A model generated the notes under the pieces. That model was given only the letters and a program-made list of their open reading frames with translations. It was not told the DNA's origin and ran no database searches. Shown here one piece after another: positions 1 through 9,070 of a stretch of 38,915 bases of DNA; the first letter of the stretch is position 1; every line of letters starts with the position of its first letter. The DNA comes from Flavobacteriia bacterium (GTDB lineage Bacteria; Bacteroidota; Bacteroidia; Flavobacteriales_D; Crocinitomicaceae), in assembly GCA_026391005.1 (NCBI GenBank), contig JAPLEV010000023.1, positions 1 through 38,915 on the forward strand. Direction: 5' to 3'. A program made the translations under genes and the position numbers.

Positions 1-1
1 G

Positions 2-1550
2 GGAGCAGCAGGTGCTTGTCCTGGCACTAGTTTTACTGTAACTGTTATTGTAAATCCAACACCAGTTATTCCAAATCAAACAGATACAATTTGCTCTAAC
101 ACGGCCTTTCTTATTTCATTACAAAACAATCCACCCAACACAGTTCTTCCTAGTGGAACAACATATAGCTGGACCAATCCATCGGTAACAGGTGGAATTA
201 CGGGTGGGTCGGCGCAGATTAATCAAGCGACTATTTCCCAGAATCTTATTAACCCAACTAGTTTATTACAAACGGCTACCTACACCGTAACTGCAACATC
301 CGGAGTGGCAGGAAATTGCGTAAGTGCTACCTTCCAAGTGGTAATTTCTGTAAATCCAAATCCAATTATTGGTAACGGAACAGTAACAACTTGCTCGAAT
401 ACCCTTTTCAACTTCGCACCAACAAACAACCCACCGAATAGCATTGTACCAGTTGGAACAACTTATTCGTGGCCAAATCCAATATTAACGGGAGGTGTAA
501 CTGGTGGAAGCGCACAAAATAATCAAGTTTTAATAGGAGAAACACTCATTAATCCAAGTGACATAGTTCAAACAGCGACCTATACCATCACGCCAAATTT
601 TGGTGTATGCTCGGGAAATCCATTTCAAGTAATCGTTACTATTAATCCCACACCGGTAGTTCCAAATCAAAACCTTGCACTATGTAGCCAAACCGCTTTC
701 AATTTAGCGCTAATCAACAATCCACCTTCCACGATTATTCCTACAAACACCATCTATAATTGGCCCAATCCTGTAGCAAATCCTATAGGAAGCATCTTAA
801 ATGGAAGTGCAGGAGTTAATCAACAAACAATCACACAAAATTTAAATAATATTACTAGTAATGTCGCTACCTTAACTTACACAATTACGCCCAGTATCCA
901 AGGAACTGGTTGTGTAAGCACGCCATTTACTTTAGTTATAACCGTAAATCCGACACCAGTCGTGTCCAACCAAATAAGTAATGTTTGCAGCGGTAGCCCG
1001 TTTAGTTATACACCAGCAAATGTTCCTCCTGGAACAATCGTTCCTAACAATACCGTTTACTCATGGAACACACCTGTGGTAACAGGTAATGTTGGTGGTG
1101 GTGCATCTGCCTCGAATCAAGTCAGTATCTCACAAACATTAATCAATCCAACAAATACCTCACAAACAGCTACCTATATCGTTGTCCCAACTTCTGGCCA
1201 AGCTGGAAATTGTCAGGGGCAACCCTTTAATTTTTTAGTCAACATCAATCCTACGCCATTGGTGAGTCCACAACAAGTGAGTATTTGTAGTGGAAATGCT
1301 TTTGTTGTTGCACCAGTAAATAATGCACCAGCCGAAATCATTCCGTTAAATACCACTTATTCATGGACAGCGCCAACCGTAACGGCCTCAATTACTGGAG
1401 GAAGTGCAATGTCTAATCAAGCTAGTATAAGCCAAGTGTTAACGAATGCAAGTAGTGCATTAGAGACCGCAACCTATACCGTTACCCCAACGTCAGGAGC
1501 AGCAGGTTCATGCATTGGGGCTCCTTTTCAAGTTTCGGTAACAGTTAGCC
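2..1550 (+). repeat. Protein-level tandem repeats, ~300-bp period
   Basis: The VNP/INP linker codons recur at 50, 350, 641, 944, 1244 and 1544, giving spacings of 300, 291, 303, 300 and 300 bp. Each unit is one ~100-residue PKD-like domain with a conserved SNQxxISQxLxNPT...TATYTVTP core. Units are diverged at the DNA level, so this is an older array than the one in the giant minus-strand gene. Confidence 0.85.
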
Positions 1551-3724
1551 CCGAACCAGTACTAACAAATCCAACTACCATAACAATTTGTAATAATCAA
1601 GCGGTAAATTTAAATTTAACAGCTAGTCTCGCCTCTACATATACTTGGATATCTACGTCACCGAATACGCCAAATGTTCTCGGAGCCTCGCTTAGTACAA
1701 ATACTTCTGCCAATATCACGGATGTACTAAATAATACAACCAATGTCAATCAAACTGTTGTCTACACGGTTATACCGAGTTCTGTTCCTGCGGCATGTGC
1801 GGGACAAGCAGTGACAATAATAGTAACTGTAAATCCAACTATTTTGATGACCTCTAATGCCACTATTGAAATATGTACAGGAGGTCAAGTTAATTTACAA
1901 CTTACTTCAAATGTACCATCCACATTTACTTGGTTTGATTCGCCTCCATACAATGTAAATGTGACAGGTTCGACGACTATTTCAACACAAGGAAATATTA
2001 TTAATGACTTATTAAATAATATCTCTTCGCCGCCTAGTCCACAAGTAGTTAATTATACAGTTTTTCCGACATCAATTAACGGTTCTTGTACAGGACAAGC
2101 CCAAACCGTTAGCGTATTAGTAGGAGTTCCTTTAAATTATACAGGTCCAGATTCTGTTCAAATTTGTTCTGGTGAAACATTGTCTATACCATTATCTGCC
2201 ACACAGCCATCATCGTATACATGGTATGCCAATAGTCCAAATTTTCCAAATGTTACAGGAACAAGTTTAACACTTCAAGCTGGGGCAACAATTGATGATT
2301 TATTGACCCTTTCTAATGGTATCACCATACCACAGGAAGTAATCTATTTAGTTTACCCAACAACCCTGGCAAATGGTTGCTCCAGTAATGGATTCCCTGT
2401 CGTTGTTACCGTAAATCCAAATCCAACAGTAATCAGTAATGATACCATAGAAATATGCAGTGGTGATACATTTTCGTACAATTTAAATGCAAATCAAACG
2501 GTTGTTTATGCATGGGTTGCAGCTATTAACAATAATATCCAAGGAGAAATAACTACGCCACAATTGACCAGTTCCATAACAGGTACCTTAATTAATTTTA
2601 CATCCGTTGATCAGTTTGTTAATTATACGTATCAAGCAACTACCACGTCCGGATGTGTTAGTCCAATAGGCCAACTAGTCGTTGTGGTTCATCCACTTCC
2701 TCTAGTGAGTTTTATTGCTTCTAGCTACGCAATCTGCGAAAATGTACCCATCCAATTTACTAATACCACCACACCTCTCTGTTCTGTCAATTGGGAATTT
2801 GGAGATGGAAATTCAAGTACATTAGCTAACCCCCTCTATGCCTACAATGGAAATTCAGGAACATTCAATGTTCAATTAACAGCAACCACACAATTTGGCT
2901 GTATTGATTCTTCCTTTAATGCCGTGCTTATAAATCCAATGCCTTCTGTTGGATTCACGGTGAATAGCCCAATAGGTTGTGTTGTTTTTGATGCCCTTTT
3001 CACCGATACTATTAATGCACCAAACACGACCCTATTATGGACATTTGGTGATGGACAAACTTCTAACCAATCAGGTTTTGTGGACCATCAATATAGTGTA
3101 GAAGATTGTTATGACATAACCCTCACAGTTACGGATAATATAGGATGTTCCTCCACACAAGTTGTACAAAATATGGTTTGCGTTTATGATTTACCAACAG
3201 CTATCTTTTCAACTGACGAGTTAGTTCAACTAACCACCGATTCACAATTTGAATTCACGAATCTTTCCACCAATGCCAATACCTATTTATGGAATTTTGA
3301 TGACGGATTCACCAGTCTTGCTACAAACCCAATACACACATTCCCTGAGAATGCAGCCAATTACACCGTTGTACTTTATGCCTTTAACGAGGCAGGGTGT
3401 TATGATAGTACCTACTTAAATATTCTATTATTAGAAGATTTGTTGTGTTATGTCCCAAACAGCTTTACACCCAATATGGACGGGGCAAATGATGAGTTCA
3501 TGCCAGTAATTCAATCTGGTTACAAGCGAGATTCCTACACCCTATCCATATACAACAGATGGGGAGAACTTGTATTTGTATCTCATGATCCATTGTATGG
3601 ATGGACAGGTACATATGGCTATTTAAAATGTCCAGTGGGCACCTACACGTGGAAAATTGAATTCCAAGTATTACAATCTAAGGAAAACAAAACGCTAAGT
3701 GGCCATGTGAACCTGTTGAGATAA
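2..3724 (+). CDS. Giant PKD-like-repeat surface protein with T9SS type B sorting domain (5' truncated)
   Basis: The reading frame is open from base 2 to a TAA at 3722-3724 (1240 residues visible). The start lies upstream of the window; the first in-window ATG-like position is not the true start, because the same repeat pattern continues in frame before it. About the first 515 visible residues are ~100-residue PKD-like units, each beginning near an ICSG/VCSG Cys and ending with G-x-C-x-G-x-P-F and a VNPTPV linker. More divergent units follow to roughly residue 900. Three classic PKD domains come next (WEFGDGNSS, WTFGDGQTS, WNFDDGFTS). The last ~90 residues are a CHU_C/gliding-motility-associated C-terminal domain (YVPNSFTPNMDG, IYNRWGELVF, GTYTWKIEF). 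Inferred role: exported through the outer membrane by T9SS as a surface adhesin or filament. It is a paralogue in architecture of the 4671-residue protein on the opposite strand. Binding partner unknown. Confidence 0.9.
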   Translation, partial: GAAGACPGTSFTVTVIVNPTPVIPNQTDTICSNTAFLISLQNNPPNTVLPSGTTYSWTNPSVTGGITGGSAQINQATISQNLINPTSLLQTATYTVTATSGVAGNCVSATFQVVISVNPNPIIGNGTVTTCSNTLFNFAPTNNPPNSIVPVGTTYSWPNPILTGGVTGGSAQNNQVLIGETLINPSDIVQTATYTITPNFGVCSGNPFQVIVTINPTPVVPNQNLALCSQTAFNLALINNPPSTIIPTNTIYNWPNPVANPIGSILNGSAGVNQQTITQNLNNITSNVATLTYTITPSIQGTGCVSTPFTLVITVNPTPVVSNQISNVCSGSPFSYTPANVPPGTIVPNNTVYSWNTPVVTGNVGGGASASNQVSISQTLINPTNTSQTATYIVVPTSGQAGNCQGQPFNFLVNINPTPLVSPQQVSICSGNAFVVAPVNNAPAEIIPLNTTYSWTAPTVTASITGGSAMSNQASISQVLTNASSALETATYTVTPTSGAAGSCIGAPFQVSVTVSPEPVLTNPTTITICNNQAVNLNLTASLASTYTWISTSPNTPNVLGASLSTNTSANITDVLNNTTNVNQTVVYTVIPSSVPAACAGQAVTIIVTVNPTILMTSNATIEICTGGQVNLQLTSNVPSTFTWFDSPPYNVNVTGSTTISTQGNIINDLLNNISSPPSPQVVNYTVFPTSINGSCTGQAQTVSVLVGVPLNYTGPDSVQICSGETLSIPLSATQPSSYTWYANSPNFPNVTGTSLTLQAGATIDDLLTLSNGITIPQEVIYLVYPTTLANGCSSNGFPVVVTVNPNPTVISNDTIEICSGDTFSYNLNANQTVVYAWVAAINNNIQGEITTPQLTSSITGTLINFTSVDQFVNYTYQATTTSGCVSPIGQLVVVVHPLPLVSFIASSYAICENVPIQFTNTTTPLCSVNWEFGDGNSSTLANPLYAYNGNSGTFNVQLTATTQFGCIDSSFNAVLINPMPSVGFTVNSPIGCVVFDALFTDTINAPNTTLLWTFGDGQTSNQSGFVDHQYSVEDCYDITLTVTDNIGCSSTQVVQNMVCVYDLPTAIFSTDELVQLTTDSQFEFTNLSTNANTYLWNFDDGFTSLATNPIHTFPENAANYTVVLYAFNEAGCYDSTYLNILLLEDLLCYVPNSFTPNMDGANDEFMPVIQSGYKRDSYTLSIYNRWGELVFVSHDPLYGWTGTYGYLKCPVGTYTWKIEFQVLQSKENKTLSGHVNLLR

Positions 3725-3772
3725 AAAACAGGAATACAATGCAAAGACCAGATGAGTTCTGTTACTCAATAG

Positions 3773-3803
3773 TTTTCGTGTTTTAAATTTCGTGTTACCT
3801 TTG
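3773..3803 (+). promoter_or_regulatory. Putative Bacteroidota-type promoter for the M16 pair
   Basis: TACCTTTG at 3796-3803 matches the -7 form TAnnTTTG. A TTTTCG at 3773-3778, 17 nt upstream, is an imperfect -33 element. The -7 box ends 15 nt before the ATG at 3819. Prediction by motif only. Confidence 0.5.
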
Positions 3804-3818
3804 TAAAAAATAGTTGTT

Positions 3819-5285
3819 ATGAAAAAATTATTCCTTTCAATCGGAATTATCAGTGTACTTGGTTGTTTACATGCCCAAAAGAAGATAGATTTTGTGGAGT
3901 ACGATTTACCAAATGGTATCCATGTTATCCTTCACGAAGAACACAGCACACCAATCGTAGCTGTTTCAGTATTGTACCATGTTGGTTCAAAAAACGAAAT
4001 CCCAACAAGAACAGGATTTGCTCACTTTTTTGAACACTTGCTATTTGAAGGATCACAAAACATCGAACGTGGAAAATACAGTGAGATGGTTGAAAAGAAT
4101 GGAGGCGAATTAAACGCAAATACCTCACAAGACCGAACTTATTATTACGAAATTTTACCATCGAATCAATTAGAATTGGGTCTATGGCTTGAAAGCGAAA
4201 GGATGCTTCACGCCAAAGTGGATATCAAAGGGATTGAGACACAAAGAAGCGTAGTTAAGGAAGAGAAAAGGCAACGTGTTGACAATCAACCATATGGCTC
4301 TTTTTTCACTGAAATGTTCAAAAGAGTTTTCATTACGCACCCCTATAATTGGGCACCCATTGGAAGCATGGAGCATTTAGATGCGGCACAAGAGGAAGAT
4401 TATGTGAATTTTTACAAAAATTACTATGTTCCAAGTAACGCTACGTTAACAGTTGCAGGTGACATGGATATGGCACAGACCAAAAAGTGGATTGATTACT
4501 ATTTTAGCTCCATGCCTAAAGGTCAAGCCCTTAATCTTTACAGGGATTTTCTCGCATTGGATGATGATGCGTTTGACAAAAAATATGCTCTGTCAAAAAC
4601 TAAATTTGATGCAAAAAACTTTTTAGAATCTTCACAATTAGAAGCTAAGAAATTGATTGCAAAATATGCTTCATTACCCATTGAAATTAAACGAACAGAA
4701 AAAGATAAAACACAACTTAATGGAGTAACCAAAGACATTATCTATGACAATATTCAGCTTCCTGCAATTTTCATGGGGTATAAATTCCCTGAACAAACCC
4801 ATCCCGATAGCTATGCATTGGAGTTCATGAATGAGGTTTTATCAGGCGGTTCAAGTTCGAGAATTAATAAAGTTATAGTAGAGAAAAAAGAAATGGCCAC
4901 TTTTGCATTTTCTTTTAATTACGGGCTTGAAGATGCAGGAATTGGAATATTTGCAGCGGTTGCCGCTCAAGACATAAGCTTAGATTCTATTCAATTCGAA
5001 TTCGACAAACAGATTGACTTAATAAAATCAAGCTTAATTTCTGACGATGAATTCATGAAAATTCGTAATAAATTGGAAAACAATATGGTTGAGACCACAA
5101 CAAGTATTGAGGGTATTGCTGAACGACTTGCTGATAACTATGTTTATTATGGTTCCACTAACCGTGTAAATACCGAAAAAGATTTATTTATGAAGGTTAC
5201 CAAAGAAGACATCCAGCGTGTTGCAAACCAATACCTTACTCAAAATGCACGAGTTATTTTACATTATTTACCAAAAGAAAAATAA
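3819..5285 (+). CDS. M16 family zinc peptidase, zinc-binding subunit
   Basis: 488 residues with an N-terminal signal peptide (hydrophobic to about residue 18, then AQ-K), so it acts in the periplasm or at the outer membrane. The inverted zinc motif H69-F-F-E72-H73 is intact in GFAHFFEHLLFEGS, and E149 in VVKEEKRQ lies at the spacing of the third M16 zinc ligand. The second half carries the usual C-terminal M16 domain, but the R...Y pair normally in the REKxxxY segment is replaced (VEKKEMATFAFSF has no Arg or Tyr there). Length fits a single two-domain M16B subunit. It is followed after 8 nt by a second M16 gene that lacks the zinc motif but keeps the R/Y pair, so a heterodimeric peptidase is likely. 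Substrate unknown; M16 enzymes usually cut unfolded peptides. A VLGC sequence overlaps the signal end, but its lipobox fit is poor. Confidence 0.93.
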   Translation: MKKLFLSIGIISVLGCLHAQKKIDFVEYDLPNGIHVILHEEHSTPIVAVSVLYHVGSKNEIPTRTGFAHFFEHLLFEGSQNIERGKYSEMVEKNGGELNANTSQDRTYYYEILPSNQLELGLWLESERMLHAKVDIKGIETQRSVVKEEKRQRVDNQPYGSFFTEMFKRVFITHPYNWAPIGSMEHLDAAQEEDYVNFYKNYYVPSNATLTVAGDMDMAQTKKWIDYYFSSMPKGQALNLYRDFLALDDDAFDKKYALSKTKFDAKNFLESSQLEAKKLIAKYASLPIEIKRTEKDKTQLNGVTKDIIYDNIQLPAIFMGYKFPEQTHPDSYALEFMNEVLSGGSSSRINKVIVEKKEMATFAFSFNYGLEDAGIGIFAAVAAQDISLDSIQFEFDKQIDLIKSSLISDDEFMKIRNKLENNMVETTTSIEGIAERLADNYVYYGSTNRVNTEKDLFMKVTKEDIQRVANQYLTQNARVILHYLPKEK

Positions 5286-5293
5286 AAACAGAT

Positions 5294-7381
5294 ATGAAAT
5301 TTCTAGTACACTCCCTATTTATATTATTCGTATCCACTAGCTTCTTTGCACAAGTTGATCGATCGATAATGCCAAAACCAGGTAAGGCCTCCATTATCAA
5401 TATTAATGAATCTCAGGTTTTCACCCTTGCAAATGGCTTAACGGTTATCGTTTCAGAAAATCATAAAATCCCAAAAGTATCATTTGATTTACGTATGGGT
5501 TCTGACCCGCAATTAGAGGGCGATCTTGCCGGATTATCAGATTTAGCGGGATCAATGCTACTATCAGGAACGAAATCACGCTCAAAAGATCAACTCGACA
5601 ATGAAATTGATTATATAGGTGCTAACTTAAATGCGGATAAAAATTCGATTTTTCTGTCGTGCCTGACGAAGCATATCGATAAAGGACTTGAATTAATGTC
5701 TGACGTTTTACGCAACGCTTCATTTCCTCAAAGTGAATTTGATCGTATTAAAAAACAAAATGAATCTGCCTTGTTATCAACAAAATCGGATGCGGCCTCT
5801 ATGGCCAAAAATGCTACTGTTAAAATAAATTTTCCAGCTCACCCTTTTGGTGAAGTGATGACCGAGGCCTCACTCAATGCTATCAAGCTAATAGATATAG
5901 AGAAATACTTCAAAACTAACTTTACGCCAAAAGGAGCATACTTGTCAATTGTGGGAGACATCACAAAAGCTGAAGCTGAAAAACTAGCAAATAACTATTT
6001 TGGTTCTTGGTCAGGTCCTGAAGTAACGCAAGCTGATTTAACAGGGAGAAATAAAAATGCGGGTAATCGCGTAATTTTCGTTAATAAACCTGGAGCAGTT
6101 CAATCCGTTATTTATTTAAGTTTCCCAATCGATATTAAGCCCGGTGATAATAACCAAATACCACTGACAGTGCTTAATGGCATATTTGGTGGGGGTGGAT
6201 TTGGAACTAGATTAATGCATAATTTAAGAGAAGACAAAGCATTTACTTATGGATGCTATTCCAGACTAAATATTACTGAAAATGGATCATGGTTATCCGC
6301 GGGAGGTAATTTTAGGAACGCAGTAAGCGACTCCGCGATTGCAGAAATTTTGAAGGAACTAAATATCATTACTACTGAATTAGTGACCGATGATGAATTA
6401 AACTTGATTAAATCCTCTATGAACGGTGACTTTTCTCGTTCCCTTGAAAGTCCACAAACTATTGCGCGATTTGCCTATAATATTATAAAATACAACCTAG
6501 ATCCTACTTATTATAAAACCTACTTGCAAAGGATCGAAGCCATTACAAAAGAGGAAGTTCAGCAAATGGCAAAGAAGTATTTTAATGTAAATAATTGTAA
6601 TATAATTGTTGTTGGTAATGAAGAGGTGGTAGATAAAATTAAAAAGTTTGACGCCGACGGAAAAATTGAAATCCTTGATGCTTTTGGCGACTATAAATTA
6701 CAAATTTCACCTTCTGACATTAGTAAAGAGGAATTAATTGAACGTTATTTATCCGTTGTTACCGTAACTAAATCCGCGAAAGAAAGAGCTAAAAAATTAA
6801 AGAAAGTGAAAACGTTTATTCGAATCACAGATTTAAGTTCACCTACCATTCCAATTCCTCTCAAAAGAACAGAATATTGGATCGCTCCAATGACAGAAGC
6901 GAGTAAAATGGAAGGGCAAGGAATGGTTTTTCAATCCAGTTATTTTGATGGCTCAAACGGGTTTGAAAGTAATATGCAGACCGGTAAAAAAGCACTAAGC
7001 AGTGAAGAAATTATCGTTAAGAAAAAATCAACTGGACTTTTTCCTGAAATGTATTTCGCTAAAAATGGTGTTAACTACGAAGTTCTAGGAATCGAAAATG
7101 TGGATGGTAAAGATTGTTATGTTATGAAAGTAACAGATGAAACGGAAGAAAACTTCGCCTACTTTGAAAAAGATACCTACTTGAAAGTTAAAACCATTTC
7201 AATCCAGAAGAAAGGCGAAGAGGTTCAAGAGGCAAGCAGTATTTTTAGCGACTTTAAAGAAGTAAACGGCTTACTTTTCCCACATGCGATCAGTTTTAGT
7301 GCAGGACCAATGACTATATCTGGAAAAGCATCTAAAATTGCAATAAATGAAAAGATAGATTTGAAGGAATTTCAAGATTAA
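5294..7381 (+). CDS. M16 family protein, zinc-less R/Y subunit with C-terminal extension
   Basis: 695 residues with a signal peptide ending FFAQ-V. Residues ~38-455 are M16 N- and C-domains, but the zinc motif is lost: where active members have GLAHLLEHMLFKGT this protein has GLSDLAGSMLLSGT (D83, G86 and S87 replace H, E and H). The second-half LREDKAFTYG segment keeps the Arg and Tyr used for substrate binding in heterodimeric M16B enzymes. Residues ~480-695 form an extra domain beyond a normal M16B subunit. It is rich in beta-strand-like segments (YWIAPMTEASKMEGQGMVFQ, YFEKDTYLKVKTISIQKK, SDFKEVNGLLFPHAI), resembling the LolA/LppX-type fold by pattern; this is my inference. It lies 8 nt after the zinc-binding subunit, so the two are probably co-translated and form one enzyme. 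Not expected to be active alone. Confidence 0.9.
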   Translation: MKFLVHSLFILFVSTSFFAQVDRSIMPKPGKASIININESQVFTLANGLTVIVSENHKIPKVSFDLRMGSDPQLEGDLAGLSDLAGSMLLSGTKSRSKDQLDNEIDYIGANLNADKNSIFLSCLTKHIDKGLELMSDVLRNASFPQSEFDRIKKQNESALLSTKSDAASMAKNATVKINFPAHPFGEVMTEASLNAIKLIDIEKYFKTNFTPKGAYLSIVGDITKAEAEKLANNYFGSWSGPEVTQADLTGRNKNAGNRVIFVNKPGAVQSVIYLSFPIDIKPGDNNQIPLTVLNGIFGGGGFGTRLMHNLREDKAFTYGCYSRLNITENGSWLSAGGNFRNAVSDSAIAEILKELNIITTELVTDDELNLIKSSMNGDFSRSLESPQTIARFAYNIIKYNLDPTYYKTYLQRIEAITKEEVQQMAKKYFNVNNCNIIVVGNEEVVDKIKKFDADGKIEILDAFGDYKLQISPSDISKEELIERYLSVVTVTKSAKERAKKLKKVKTFIRITDLSSPTIPIPLKRTEYWIAPMTEASKMEGQGMVFQSSYFDGSNGFESNMQTGKKALSSEEIIVKKKSTGLFPEMYFAKNGVNYEVLGIENVDGKDCYVMKVTDETEENFAYFEKDTYLKVKTISIQKKGEEVQEASSIFSDFKEVNGLLFPHAISFSAGPMTISGKASKIAINEKIDLKEFQD

Positions 7382-7429
7382 AGAGCATAGGCTCTAAGTC
7401 TTTGCGTCTTTAGTAATAAATACTTAACA

Positions 7430-8995
7430 GTGATCAAACTATTTTCTTTTATTTTTCTATCAGTTAGTAGTATAACTTTTTCTCAAAACACCTTGGTTTC
7501 TAGTGGGAATTTGTTTGAAGGAGAACCTTACCTCGTAATTAACCCGCAAAATCAGCAGCATCTTGTTGCCGCCTGGATGGGTTATCAACTCAATCAAAAA
7601 GTTTGTATCAAATCTGCTGTATCTATGGATGGAGGAAATAATTGGTCCTCGCCAATCGCACAAAACCATGAAGTAGCTACTAATTCGTCTGCGGACGTTT
7701 CCCTTGCTTTTAATTCCTCTGGGGAATTATTTATGTGTTACATTGATTATGACAATCAACAATTTTCCAATGGCCAAGTTATCATTCGAAAATCAGTAGA
7801 TGGAGGTTTCAATTGGTCAACTAGTACAGAGGTGTTAAATATCACAGATTGTCCCAACCAACTTTGTGTAGATAGACCTTGGATGGTTATCGATCGGTCA
7901 GGAGGTATTCATGATGGGACAATTTATATTAGCGCAATGAATGCAAAACAACCTACATTAGTAACACCTCCCTATCACCCCTATTTAAGCGTAAGTAAAA
8001 ATGGAGGGCTTAGTTTTGAAACACCAAGATACTTAGACTCCTTAAATTATTTGGCGGGAAGCTCTATTCCACAAGTAATGCCATCCCCTGTTGTGAGCGC
8101 TAATGGAACTTTCTTCGCTATCTACCCAAGCTATGAAACTACCCAAAGTATGTTTCCTAGGTATTTACTCGCAAATTCGACTTCACAAGGACTTAGCTTA
8201 AACCATACTATTGTATATCAAGGACTTGATTTTGGGGCACAAAATAACTTACTCAAAAGAGGTGCCCTTTTAAAAGCTGATCCCTCTAACGCAGACCATC
8301 TCGCCTATTTTTTTCTAAGCGAAATAAATGACGGTGCAGACGTTTATTTTATAGAAACATTCAATTCTGGGGTCACTTGGTCTACTATGAAACGGATTAA
8401 TCAAGATCCAATTGCGAATGGAAAACTGCAGGATTTATTGTGGGCAGACTTTGATAGCGATGGTGATCTTCTCGTTTGTTGGAGAGATCGAAGGAATGGT
8501 CTAGGTACAAGTTATGCTGAAACCACAGAGATTTATGCCGCTGTGCGTCATAAAGATTCTATTAACTTCACTAGCGATTACGCGATAAGTTCACAACAAA
8601 TTCAACACGATTCAATCTTAGAAAGCAGTGGTAATGACTTTATGAATACTTGTTTAATGAATGATACAGCTTATTCAATTTGGGGTGATGTTCGAAGCGG
8701 TTCGCTAAAAATATATCTCCACAAATGGAATATCTTCAGTCAAGTTAGTACCATCTCCGAAATTCCTACTAATGAAACCATTCAACTTTTTCCTAACCCG
8801 AGCAATCTCCTTATTCAGTTACCTCAACATTTAATTGGAGAAACGTATGCTATTTTTAGCTCTAACGGGAGTTGTATTGTTAAAAAAGAAGTACTAGATG
8901 AATTTATTGATATATCTGGGTTAGCAAAAGGAGGTTATACCCTACAAATTCAAAAAGATAAATTTCTATATGGTGCTAAATTTATTAAGGATTGA
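7430..8995 (+). CDS. Secreted BNR/Asp-box (sialidase-fold) protein with T9SS type A sorting domain
   Basis: 521 residues. No in-frame ATG exists between the upstream in-frame TAG (7388-7390) and the signal peptide, so the GTG at 7430 is taken as start. The signal peptide ends around ITFSQ-N. The body carries Asp-box-like repeats (SMDGGNNW, SVDGGFNW, SKNGGLSF, TFNSGVTW) typical of six-bladed propellers. DFDSDGDLLVCWRDRR is a conserved strand with a calcium-loop-like D-x-D-x-D-G. The last ~70 residues (FPNPSN...GLAKGGYTLQI...KFIKD) fit the type A (Por secretion) sorting tail. I do not see a full sialidase catalytic set, so glycosidase activity should not be assumed; it may be a binding propeller. 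It lies 48 nt after the M16 pair and may be co-transcribed. It is the only type A T9SS cargo recognised here. Confidence 0.85.
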   Translation: MIKLFSFIFLSVSSITFSQNTLVSSGNLFEGEPYLVINPQNQQHLVAAWMGYQLNQKVCIKSAVSMDGGNNWSSPIAQNHEVATNSSADVSLAFNSSGELFMCYIDYDNQQFSNGQVIIRKSVDGGFNWSTSTEVLNITDCPNQLCVDRPWMVIDRSGGIHDGTIYISAMNAKQPTLVTPPYHPYLSVSKNGGLSFETPRYLDSLNYLAGSSIPQVMPSPVVSANGTFFAIYPSYETTQSMFPRYLLANSTSQGLSLNHTIVYQGLDFGAQNNLLKRGALLKADPSNADHLAYFFLSEINDGADVYFIETFNSGVTWSTMKRINQDPIANGKLQDLLWADFDSDGDLLVCWRDRRNGLGTSYAETTEIYAAVRHKDSINFTSDYAISSQQIQHDSILESSGNDFMNTCLMNDTAYSIWGDVRSGSLKIYLHKWNIFSQVSTISEIPTNETIQLFPNPSNLLIQLPQHLIGETYAIFSSNGSCIVKKEVLDEFIDISGLAKGGYTLQIQKDKFLYGAKFIKD

Positions 8996-9070
8996 AAAAG
9001 AAGAACTTTTAATTACGGAGTAATTAATCCAATATGGTACAAGGTAGCACCAAGTTATTTCACTTCTTTT
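8996..9070. terminator. Candidate bidirectional terminator between convergent genes
   Basis: The gap between the convergent BNR gene and the giant gene holds a perfect 8-bp stem, TTAATTAC-GGA-GTAATTAA (9009-9027). A longer-range inverted pair also frames the gap: AAAAGAAG at 8996-9003 and CTTCTTTT at 9063-9070. Position and symmetry suggest transcription end in both directions. The stem is AT-rich and lacks a classic U-tract, so the call is tentative. Confidence 0.4.

Noticed and set aside
305..307. ATG at 305 as the start of the first large protein.
   Set aside because: The frame continues upstream to the window edge with the same repeat motifs, so the gene is truncated, not started there.
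7430..8995. Calling the BNR protein a true sialidase.
   Set aside because: Asp-box repeats show the propeller fold only; I cannot identify the full arginine triad and nucleophile of sialidases.
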